Positions 57,438 to 64,000 of a stretch of DNA of 64,000 nt are shown here, piece after piece. Every line of letters begins with the position of its first letter. The first letter of the stretch is position 1. The position numbers and the translations under genes were made by a program. The notes under the pieces are model-generated. The model was given only the letters and a program-made list of their open reading frames with translations, did not search any database and was not told the DNA's origin. The DNA comes from Cycloclasticus sp. symbiont of Poecilosclerida sp. N (GTDB taxonomy: Bacteria > Pseudomonadota > Gammaproteobacteria > Methylococcales > Cycloclasticaceae), in contig LWTM01000071.1 of assembly GCA_002101205.1 (NCBI GenBank), forward strand, positions 1-64,000. Reading direction: 5' to 3'.

Positions 57438-58117
57438 ATGTTTTAGCCATTGAAACAGCCACAGAAGCTTGTTCAGCCGCTTTGTTGGTAGGCAGTGAAG
57501 TTATAGACGTTTTTCAAATAGCACCGCGTGAGCACGGTAATTTAATTCTAACAATGGTGGACGGTTTACTGAACGAAGCGGGCATGACTTTGCAACAGTT
57601 AGATGCTTTAGCGTTTGGCCGTGGCCCCGGCTCTTTTACTGGCGTAAGAATGGCAACGGGCGTAATACAAGGTTTAGCGTTTTCTGCTGACCTGCCCGTC
57701 GCCCCTGTTTCAACCTTAACGGCGTTGGCGCAAAAAGAGGTCAATAGCGGAGAAGGACAAACAATTTATGCTGCGCTTGATGCCAGAATGGGCGAGGTTT
57801 ATTGGTGTGAATACGTGGTTGAGAAGGGTCGTCTTAAAGCGATATCAGAGGAAGTGGTCATCAACCCGAATGAGATTATTGTTGAGCAAGGGAAAAACGC
57901 GATAGGCATCGGACACGGCTGGCGTGCGTATAAAGAGGTCATATTGAACAAGGTTGCTGCACAGTCTATTGAGCTACAAGCAGATCAACTCCCACGGGCG
58001 AAAGAAGTCGCGCATCTGGCGATTGCAATGATTGAAAGTAAGCAAACAGTCAGCGCTGAAAATGCATTACCCGTGTATTTACGCGATAATGTCGCTAAGA
58101 AAAAAGCACAGCAATAG
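57434..58117 (+). CDS. tsaB: tRNA threonylcarbamoyladenosine synthesis protein TsaB
   Basis: A scaffold partner of TsaD in t6A37 tRNA modification. The ASKHA N-terminus NVLAIETATEACSAAL, REHGNLIL, and FGRGPGSFTGVRMATGV are diagnostic. It has 227 residues and overlaps the helicase gene by 4 nt. Confidence 0.95.
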   Translation: MNVLAIETATEACSAALLVGSEVIDVFQIAPREHGNLILTMVDGLLNEAGMTLQQLDALAFGRGPGSFTGVRMATGVIQGLAFSADLPVAPVSTLTALAQKEVNSGEGQTIYAALDARMGEVYWCEYVVEKGRLKAISEEVVINPNEIIVEQGKNAIGIGHGWRAYKEVILNKVAAQSIELQADQLPRAKEVAHLAIAMIESKQTVSAENALPVYLRDNVAKKKAQQ

Positions 58118-58119
58118 AA

Positions 58120-58755
58120 ATGGTTCAGTATTTAAATATTCACCCAGAAAATCCACAGCAACGGCTGATAAAACAAGTCGTTGATATTGTGCGCAGGCGA
58201 GGCGTTATTGCCTATCCAACAGACTCTTCTTATGCTTTAGCTTGCCATGTCGGCGATAAACAAGCGCAGGACCGTATTCGGCAAATTCGCCAAATTGACA
58301 ATAAACATAATTTCACTTTGGTTTGCCGCGACTTAACTGAAATCGCATCCTATGCACAGGTTAATAATGATACTTATCGTTTATTAAAATCGTTAACGCC
58401 AGGCGCATTTACTTTTGTTTTAAAGGCAACCAAAGAAGTGCCACGCAGCTTGCAACATCCAAAAAGAAAGACAGTAGGTATTCGCGTACCTAATAATGTC
58501 GTGGTGCAGAGAATTCTACAAGAGCTCGGTGAGCCGATGTTAACTAGCACGCTAATCTTGCCGGATGAGTCTGAAGCGATAGCTGACCCTTACTATATTA
58601 ACGAACGGTTGGGCCCCGTGCTCGATGCGATTGTAGACAGTGGTGTCATACCGTACCAGCCGACCACCGTGATTGTTTGGGACAATGATTTTCCTGAAAT
58701 TGTGCGCCAAGGTAAAGGAAAGGCGGACTTTATTGCACAAAAGGGTGCGAAGTGA
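58120..58755 (+). CDS. yciO: Sua5/YciO/YrdC-family protein, YciO type
   Basis: A 211-residue YrdC-domain protein. IAYPTDSSYALACHVGD, FTLVCRDLTEIASYA, LTPGAFTFVLKATKEVPR and KRKTVGIRVP fit the YciO branch, whose members are related to the threonylcarbamoyl-AMP synthase TsaC. Whether it makes TC-AMP in vivo is uncertain. Its location right after tsaB suggests a link to t6A synthesis. The stop overlaps the start of the protease gene. Confidence 0.85.
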   Translation: MVQYLNIHPENPQQRLIKQVVDIVRRRGVIAYPTDSSYALACHVGDKQAQDRIRQIRQIDNKHNFTLVCRDLTEIASYAQVNNDTYRLLKSLTPGAFTFVLKATKEVPRSLQHPKRKTVGIRVPNNVVVQRILQELGEPMLTSTLILPDESEAIADPYYINERLGPVLDAIVDSGVIPYQPTTVIVWDNDFPEIVRQGKGKADFIAQKGAK

Positions 58756-59414
58756 TGCCGATGGACGAGTTGACCTTAGTGGGTCGAATAGCGATTTGGG
58801 TATTACCGGTTATTTTTGCTATCACTGTTCACGAGGTGGCGCACGGCTGGGTGGCAAGTAAACTGGGCGACAATACCGCTAAAAACCTAGGGCGTTTAAC
58901 GCTTAACCCCATAAGCCATATCGATGTAGTGGGTACGCTTATTGTCCCTGCTGTATTGCTTTTTTTAGGTGGATTTATGTTTGGTTGGGCAAAGCCGGTC
59001 CCTGTGAACTGGATAAACCTCAAAAGACCTAAGCGCGATATGATTTATGTGGCAATAGCCGGGCCGTTGGCTAATTTGTTGATGGCGATCGCTTGGGGTA
59101 TTTTGATGAAAATAGGGTTCATGTTAGGTAGCGGCAATGAGTTCATTTCTATGCTCTTAATTTACATGGGCTATGCAGGCATATTTATTAACGCCGTGTT
59201 AATGATGCTGAATTTACTGCCCATCTTGCCACTCGATGGCGGGCGTGTATTGGCGGGGCTGTTGCCCAATGAAATCAGCTATCAGTATAGTAAATTAGAG
59301 AGATTAGGTTTTCCAATATTAATCGTTATAATCGCCATGGGTTGGTTGTCTAAAATATTAGGACCGCCCATCTATTTTTTACAAACGAGTATTTTTAAAA
59401 TACTCGGTATTTAG
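58755..59414 (+). CDS. Site-2 protease family membrane metalloprotease
   Basis: A polytopic protein of about 219 residues. The zinc motif HEVAH lies in the first helix (ITVHEVAHGWVASKLGD), and NLLPILPLDGGRVL supplies the third ligand Asp. This small M50B type has no PDZ domain, unlike RseP. It cleaves substrates inside the membrane; its substrate is unknown. The ATG at 58755 overlaps the yciO stop (a GTG at 58752 is the alternative). Confidence 0.9.
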   Translation: MPMDELTLVGRIAIWVLPVIFAITVHEVAHGWVASKLGDNTAKNLGRLTLNPISHIDVVGTLIVPAVLLFLGGFMFGWAKPVPVNWINLKRPKRDMIYVAIAGPLANLLMAIAWGILMKIGFMLGSGNEFISMLLIYMGYAGIFINAVLMMLNLLPILPLDGGRVLAGLLPNEISYQYSKLERLGFPILIVIIAMGWLSKILGPPIYFLQTSIFKILGI

Positions 59415-59422
59415 GAGGCCGT

Positions 59423-60643
59423 GTGAGTTCAGAAGTTCCAGCGCAGTACCGTCGCGTACTTTCAGGTATGAGACCTACTGGTAATCTGCATTTAGGACAT
59501 TATCATGGGGTGTTGAAAAATTGGCTTGAGTTGCAACAAGAATACAAATGTTATTTCTTTGTCGCGGATTGGCACGCGCTAACAACGCACTACGACAATC
59601 CATCCATCATTGCCGACAGCACATTGAATATGGTCATTGATTGGCTGGCGGCTGGCGTGGATCATGGTTTGGCAGATTTGTTTATTCAATCCAGCATTCC
59701 AGAACACGCTGAACTGCATTTATTGCTCTCCATGATGACACCCTTAGGCTGGCTAGAACGCGTGCCGAGTTATAAGGACCAGCAAGAAAGACTAAAAGAA
59801 AAAGACTTAGCGACGTACGGGTTTTTAGGTTACCCCTTATTGCAAAGCGCGGATATTTTGATGTACAAAGCCGGTCTAGTGCCCGTGGGCGCAGACCAAG
59901 TAGCTCACGTTGAGTTAACACGAGAAGTAGCTAGGCGCTTTAACCATTTATACGGGGGTGAACCTGATTTTGAAGAAAAAGCAGAAATAGCCATTAAAAA
60001 AATGGGTAAAAAGAATGCAAAAATGTTCAATAAGCTGCGTAACGCTTATCAGGAAAATGGCGACCAAGAAGCCCTGGCCGTGGCGCGCGCCTTGTTGGAG
60101 GCACAGCAAAACATTACTGTGGGCGATAAAGAACGTTTGTTTGGTTACCTTGAAGGCAGTGGCCGAGTTATCTTGCCAGAGCCGAAAGCATTGCTGACAA
60201 AGGCATCAAAAATGCCAGGGTTAGACGGGCAGAAAATGTCTAAGTCCTACGGTAATACTATTGCCTTACGTGATAAAGTAGAAGATGTAGAAAAGAAACT
60301 TCGTACGATGCCAACCGATCCCGCAAGAGTACGTCTTACAGACGTGGGTGACCCGGCTAAATGCCCCGTATGGCAGTTCCATGAAGTTTATTCGAACGAA
60401 GAAGTTTGCGAATGGGTGCAAAATGGCTGTAAAACAGCGTGCATCGGTTGTTTAGATTGTAAGGCACCGGTCATAGAGGCGGTATTGCGCGAATTAAAAC
60501 CGATGCAAGAAAGAGCGGCGGAGTATACGCAACAGCCCGACTTAGTGCGTTCAATTATTAACGAAGGTACCGAAAAGGCGCGTGATGTGGCGAAAGAAAC
60601 CTTGGACGAAGTGAAAGAAGCTATGAGTATGAAGCTTTTGTAA
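59423..60643 (+). CDS. trpS: Tryptophanyl-tRNA synthetase
   Basis: Charges tRNA-Trp. The class I HIGH-type motif GNLHLGHY (about 20-27) and KMSKS-type GQKMSKSYGN are intact. At 406 residues it is longer than the 334-residue E. coli type, with a C-terminal half carrying a CKTACIGCLDCK cysteine cluster of the longer group found in several gammaproteobacteria. The start is GTG with an aggaggc site right before it. Confidence 0.95.
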   Translation: MSSEVPAQYRRVLSGMRPTGNLHLGHYHGVLKNWLELQQEYKCYFFVADWHALTTHYDNPSIIADSTLNMVIDWLAAGVDHGLADLFIQSSIPEHAELHLLLSMMTPLGWLERVPSYKDQQERLKEKDLATYGFLGYPLLQSADILMYKAGLVPVGADQVAHVELTREVARRFNHLYGGEPDFEEKAEIAIKKMGKKNAKMFNKLRNAYQENGDQEALAVARALLEAQQNITVGDKERLFGYLEGSGRVILPEPKALLTKASKMPGLDGQKMSKSYGNTIALRDKVEDVEKKLRTMPTDPARVRLTDVGDPAKCPVWQFHEVYSNEEVCEWVQNGCKTACIGCLDCKAPVIEAVLRELKPMQERAAEYTQQPDLVRSIINEGTEKARDVAKETLDEVKEAMSMKLL

Positions 60644-60678
60644 GTCGGATTCACCAGTTATGAAATAAGGGGAAAAGA

Positions 60679-60993
60679 ATGTCAGAGTTTAAAAATGTAA
60701 CGATTGTTAAAAAAGCCAATGTGTACTTCGATGGGAAAGTGGTTAGCCGCACTATAAAATTTGACGACGGAACAAGCAAAACACTGGGCTTTATGGTGCC
60801 AGGTGACTATAGCTTTGATACGCAAGCAGCTGAGGTAGTAGAAATATTAGCAGGCAAGCTAGATGTGCTATTGCCAGGCTCAAGTGAATGGAAAACGGTG
60901 AATTGTGGAGAATCTTTTGCTGTGCCAGCCAATTCAAGTTTCGAGCTGAAAGTTGATCAAGCGACAGATTATTGTTGTTCATTTATCGGCTAG
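60679..60993 (+). CDS. ppnP: Pyrimidine/purine nucleoside phosphorylase PpnP
   Basis: A single cupin domain of 104 residues. [36 protein letters not shown] and [14 protein letters not shown] match PpnP (YaiE), which splits several nucleosides with phosphate. An aagggg site precedes the ATG. It is the last housekeeping gene before the right-hand accessory segment. Confidence 0.93.
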   Translation: MSEFKNVTIVKKANVYFDGKVVSRTIKFDDGTSKTLGFMVPGDYSFDTQAAEVVEILAGKLDVLLPGSSEWKTVNCGESFAVPANSSFELKVDQATDYCCSFIG

Positions 60994-61024
60994 AACTAGC
61001 TATAAATGAATCGCCGTGAGACTA

Positions 61025-61590
61025 TTAGGCACCTCTCAGCTCCTTAAAATACCTTTCCTCATACTTCATTGACGACAACATATCATTGTTACCATGTTTT
61101 CGAACTGGATTATAAAACATCTCGATATAATCAAAAGCGTCCTGTTTGTGATTTAAGTTTGTTCTGATACATCAATCGTTCAACGCGGCTAATGCCGCAG
61201 GTCTGACCCAATTCTCGTAAATCGTGGCAAACCTTCCGATAACCATAAACGCAGCCACTTTCTAGCCACGACTGTTTAATAACGCCTAATAAACGCTGAT
61301 CTTCGATCATACGTTTAGATTTTGGTCGCTTTAACCAAGCGTAATAGAACCGTTACGGCGCACATTGGCTGCCCGACACAATAACTTAGCACCATCTTGC
61401 GTTTGATGAGCGTTGATAAACGCATACCTCACCCAGACTCTCTGGCAAAATATGCTACGGCCCTCTTTAGTATGTCTCGTTCTTCTTCAGTACGCCTAAG
61501 CTGTGCCTTTAGACCTCGGATTTCTTTTTGTTGATCTGTTATTTGGTTGTTCTGTGAACTGCCATCACCATAACGCGCCACCCAGAAGTA
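61025..61590 (-). pseudogene. IS3-family transposase remnant (OrfA end and OrfB ends)
   Basis: On the minus strand the upstream part gives the end of OrfA (EIRGLKAQLRR, then RDILKRAVAYFARESG and stop). OrfB pieces follow with frameshifts and stops, then a clean C-terminus (KQDAFDYIEMFYNPVRKHGN and MLSSMKYEERYFKEL) to the stop at 61025. The central DDE part is deleted. The tail of a complete element and its OrfA tail are thus joined across a deletion of several hundred bases. Confidence 0.85.
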
Positions 61591-61693
61591 AAGTCCCTTG
61601 CTTTACAATGTCAAGGCATGTATAGTGCGTTGCATTATGATAGTAAATGAACAGGTATCATTAATTTTAAATAACCTTTAAGTGGAGCAGGCT

Positions 61694-61885
61694 ATGGGAA
61701 CAGAAACTAAAGAGTTCTCTAAATGGTATGACAGAGAAGTAGACGGCGGACTAGTAGATATGAAATTTGTTCCTGGTGATGGTATTGGTAAAGATACTAC
61801 CAGAGAAGATTTTGCAGCAGAAAATAATCGTGTCAATAGGATTATAAGATCAAAAGTAACTGTCAATAGACCTGACGTATTCTAA
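61694..61885 (+). CDS. Small protein of unknown function
   Basis: A 63-residue charged protein (starts MGTETKEFSKWYDREVDGG) with a ggag site upstream. No family recognised. Its stop is directly followed by the ATG of the broken ImmA/IrrE-like gene, so the two were probably a small operon, as in mobile-element regulator pairs. It ends without a terminator. Confidence 0.5.
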   Translation: MGTETKEFSKWYDREVDGGLVDMKFVPGDGIGKDTTREDFAAENNRVNRIIRSKVTVNRPDVF

Positions 61886-62215
61886 ATGAAGTTAGTTGAA
61901 GTATTATTAGCCGCAAGATCAGCTTCAACTAATTAGCAAGGCATTTATAATCACGATTGTCCTGTTAGAATATTTGACAATGGGATTCAGTCAATTGTTG
62001 AAGAACAAGCTAACCAAAAAATTTCTATAAAATGCCTAGCTTGGCCTGGGAGTCTGTTTGCAGCCAGATTGGATCGCTATGGCTCAGAATCTCATATTTG
62101 GTATTCAGCGCAACTTAATAGTTGCTGGTCGAGATTCTATATTGCAAAGGAGCTAGTTCATGTTCTTTGTGGAGATACAGAAAACTTCACTAAAAAGCCA
62201 CTACATGCCGACTGA
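61886..62215 (+). pseudogene. ImmA/IrrE-like (M78) gene fragment with in-frame stop
   Basis: One frame runs 109 codons from the ATG at 61886 to the stop at 62213, broken only by a TAG at codon 17 (61934-61936). The segment WSRFYIAKELVHVLCGDTEN resembles the helix around the zinc motif of ImmA/IrrE proteins, but the first His is Lys (KELVH, not HExxH); a KEL-x-H form may occur natively in some relatives. The 3' end appears cut off where AbiEii-like sequence begins. Confidence 0.55.
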
Positions 62216-62558
62216 TGATTTCACAAAGGAGCAAGTTAGACACACGGATGATGTAGACCTTATTATCCATGTAGTGAATTACCCATCGTATTTAACACTA
62301 AAACAAGAATTATCTGAGCGCGGATTTAAAGAGGTGATGGAGCATAATGACCCCATTTGCGCTATGCGATTGGGCGAGTTGCACGTCGATTTCATGTCAG
62401 ACAATGAAGATAGCCTAAACTTCGGCAATTGTTGGTACAAAATGGCCTGGGAAACAGCAGATGATTACCTTATATTTGGGAATTATATACTTAAATCTAC
62501 AAAACACATTAAACCCTTTCCTTTAATCGCCACTTCTGATTTTTCTCGGTCTTTGTAG
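62205..62558 (+). pseudogene. AbiEii-like nucleotidyltransferase gene, truncated at both ends
   Basis: VRHTDDVDLIIHVVNYPSYL with the catalytic-type DDVD pair, then ERGFKEV ... ICAMRLGELHVDFMSDNED, is the core of AbiEii-family nucleotidyltransferases. The N-terminal GG-x-A helix is missing; the first possible ATG is at 62205. After residue about 100 the protein runs into sequence that is antisense to the small R-M linked ORF, so the C-terminal half was lost when that operon was inserted near 62500. Confidence 0.6.
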
Positions 62559-62646
62559 GTTTCTTATTTTCGTATTTGACTTTGGTTTTTGGCTTGGATA
62601 GTAAAACTTCTTTTAGGGCTTTTTCCATTTGATTTAGGGTCGTCAT
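62509..62646 (-). CDS. Small basic protein coupled to the specificity subunit
   Basis: A 45-residue Lys-rich ORF (starts MTTLNQMEKALKEVLLSKP). Its ATG overlaps the stop of the specificity gene in an ATGA arrangement, suggesting translational coupling. No family recognised. It is the last ORF of the restriction-modification operon seen here. Confidence 0.5.
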   Translation of the reverse strand: MTTLNQMEKALKEVLLSKPKTKVKYENKKPTKTEKNQKWRLKERV

Positions 62647-63620
62647 AGTGATTTAGAATAAGGCAGTGATTTAATGTAGTCTTCCATAAATTGCCAATCA
62701 GGCTGGTTGTTTTTTGTTGGTAATTTAATAATTTCTTTTTCAAGTCTATGTATTCTTGCTTGCCTGCCGTATGAATATTTATTAGTAGTTTTTTTTAAAA
62801 CTGAAACAATAAATAAAGAGGCATAATTGTTTATTTTTAGTTTAGGAATAAGTGTGTGAACATTATCATCGCTAAAATATTGATAATCATGATAAAAAAC
62901 ATTACAAAACATATCAATCGTTATTTTGTTTTTGAAAATATTTTTTTCAAATTGAAAATCTGAATAAGATATAAAATCAATAACCCCATTATTTTCACTT
63001 GAAGCCGTGATTAGTGGAATGTTTTTATCACTTTTTATTCTATCGTAAGTCGTTAGTCTTTCTCCTTTTTTAATATCAAAAATATCTGTCAATTTAAAAT
63101 CAGCCCAATTATCAATTCTTAAGTTTTGATTAGAATTATTTACTGATTTATTAGATATATTGATTAAGGATTTTTGATAAAAATTAGTTAAATTAACTTT
63201 GATATTTTTTGATATTTTTGCTGGAATTAAAACGTCTTTTAAAGTTTTATTAGCCTGTCTACCATAACTGTATTTATATTTATTACTGCTGATACACTTT
63301 GCGTAATAAAGCATTTCAATAATGCTAAGTTGCTTTCTAGGTGTTAAAACAAATATATGAAACCCTGTGTAATATTCAATCGGTTGATAAAAAGTTGATA
63401 ATACCGAACCACCTAATGCAACTGATAAGGTGTGTTTTGAATTTAACTTTATGTCTAACTCTTTTTCCACAAAGGCAGACGCTCCATTATTATTTTCAGT
63501 TCTTGAAATAAACGGAATAGCGTTGTGGTTTGTGCTTTTAGTTTCTAATAGACTGATTAACTCTAGGCTATTTCCGTATTCAATATCAAAAATATCCGAT
63601 ATTTTTACTAACTCACTCAT
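62643..63620 (-). CDS. Restriction-modification specificity subunit (HsdS/BcgI-B-like)
   Basis: A 325-residue AT-rich gene coding for two similar halves, each with a target-recognition start (ISDIFDIEYGNSLEL; LTDIFDIKKGERLT) and a repeated YKYSYGRQANKTLKD / NKYSYGRQARIHRLEK block. Such duplicated half-subunits read DNA target sites for type I or BcgI-like type IIB enzymes. The C-terminus NQPDWQFMEDYIKSLPYS is typical of the group. The gene overlaps the methylase by 8 nt. Confidence 0.85.
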   Translation of the reverse strand: MSELVKISDIFDIEYGNSLELISLLETKSTNHNAIPFISRTENNNGASAFVEKELDIKLNSKHTLSVALGGSVLSTFYQPIEYYTGFHIFVLTPRKQLSIIEMLYYAKCISSNKYKYSYGRQANKTLKDVLIPAKISKNIKVNLTNFYQKSLINISNKSVNNSNQNLRIDNWADFKLTDIFDIKKGERLTTYDRIKSDKNIPLITASSENNGVIDFISYSDFQFEKNIFKNKITIDMFCNVFYHDYQYFSDDNVHTLIPKLKINNYASLFIVSVLKKTTNKYSYGRQARIHRLEKEIIKLPTKNNQPDWQFMEDYIKSLPYSKSL

Positions 63621-64000
63621 CGCAAAGCACTTGAGTGAAAATTTTATTTTTATGCAAAAAGGTTACATAATTTAAAATATCATTTTCAAAATCACGGTCA
63701 AACAGACCAGAATAATCAGTATTCATATAAGCCTCCGCAACCCACTCATTATCGGCTGTAACGCACTTAGTAACACTAAATCCAGCCTCATTTTTTTTAT
63801 TGTTATAGTTGGTAAGCCATTTTTGTTTTATATCTTTCCACGCACCGTAACCATCATACCTGCCTTGTATTTTTCGTTTAATAAACCCATCGTCTTTATA
63901 GTAGCCAAAATAAGTTTCTTTGGACTTTGGGTGTGGCTTGTGAGCCGTAAATAACATAATGCACGAAACTACGCCTACTTTAGAGTTATGAAACAACTCA
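63613..64000 (-). CDS. N-6 adenine DNA methylase (R-M subunit), C-terminal part
   Basis: Only the last roughly 128 residues are inside the window; the frame stays open to the right edge. FTAHKPHPKSKETYFGYYKDD, DDGFIKRKIQGRYDGYGAW, NEWVAEAYMNTDYS and the downstream specificity gene match the C-terminal part of N-6 adenine methylases that work with HsdS/BcgI-type subunits. The catalytic NPPF region would lie outside the window, so activity cannot be judged. Confidence 0.75.
   Translation of the reverse strand, partial: ELFHNSKVGVVSCIMLFTAHKPHPKSKETYFGYYKDDGFIKRKIQGRYDGYGAWKDIKQKWLTNYNNKKNEAGFSVTKCVTADNEWVAEAYMNTDYSGLFDRDFENDILNYVTFLHKNKIFTQVLCDE

Overview
The window looks like a piece of a gammaproteobacterial chromosome of moderate GC. 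Evidence is the gene order lepA-lepB-rnc-era-recO-pdxJ, the block truA-trpF-trpB-trpA-accD-folC-SPOR-cvpA-purF-metZ, and typical gammaproteobacterial proteins (ZapD, RseC, PlsB, TtcA, DusA, PBP1B). A sodium-pumping decarboxylase (oadGAB) and a large secreted VCBS protein suggest a marine or aquatic lifestyle. A Thiotrichales or Cycloclasticus-like host is possible, but I cannot prove it from the sequence.

Layout. 1-3160: C-terminal part of a VCBS/Ig-repeat autotransporter with a terminator. 3161-3440: decayed IS256-type transposase. 3462-10528 (minus strand): leucine/isovalerate catabolism operon liuA-(thiolase pseudogene)-liuB-liuD-liuE, followed 8 nt later by a BtrH-like acyltransferase gene. 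10529-10713: divergent control region with two palindromes. 10714-17571 (plus): TetR regulator, liuC and a set of acyl-CoA genes (dehydrogenase, MaoC hydratase, family I-type CoA-transferase, crotonase, PECR-like reductase, family III CoA-transferase). 17692-22533: msrA, ung, ttcA, plsB.

22534-26600 is an accessory island built from fragments. It holds an IS30 remnant, two integron-type attC sites with their cassettes (an XRE antitoxin with an internally deleted toxin, and a GIY-YIG-like protein), an isolated zapD, a mosaic of IS30, integrase-core and IS3 transposase remnants, and an IS200/IS605 end. No integron integrase is visible, so this is a cluster of attC sites without integrase. The island abuts rseC, which normally follows rpoE-rseA-rseB; those three genes are absent here.

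26614-60993 is a dense, almost entirely plus-strand housekeeping region: envelope stress (rseC, mucD), translation and RNA processing (lepA, rnc, era, truA, dusA, trpS, tsaB and a Sua5-like gene), secretion (lepB), cofactor, amino-acid and nucleotide synthesis (pdxJ, trpFBA, folC, folE, hemH, purF, metZ), fatty-acid initiation (accD), the Oad sodium pump, cell-wall synthesis (mrcB) and DNA repair (a DinG-family helicase). Here accD and folC share one frame across the accD stop codon, and no normal folC start covers its conserved N-terminus.

60994-64000 is a second degraded, AT-rich accessory segment: an IS3-family remnant, a small unknown gene, a broken ImmA/IrrE-like gene, a truncated AbiEii-like gene, then the tail of a restriction-modification operon (adenine methylase, specificity subunit, small coupled ORF) entering from the right edge on the minus strand. 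Recurrent theme: core operons are intact, while accessory genes show internal deletions, frameshifts and truncations.
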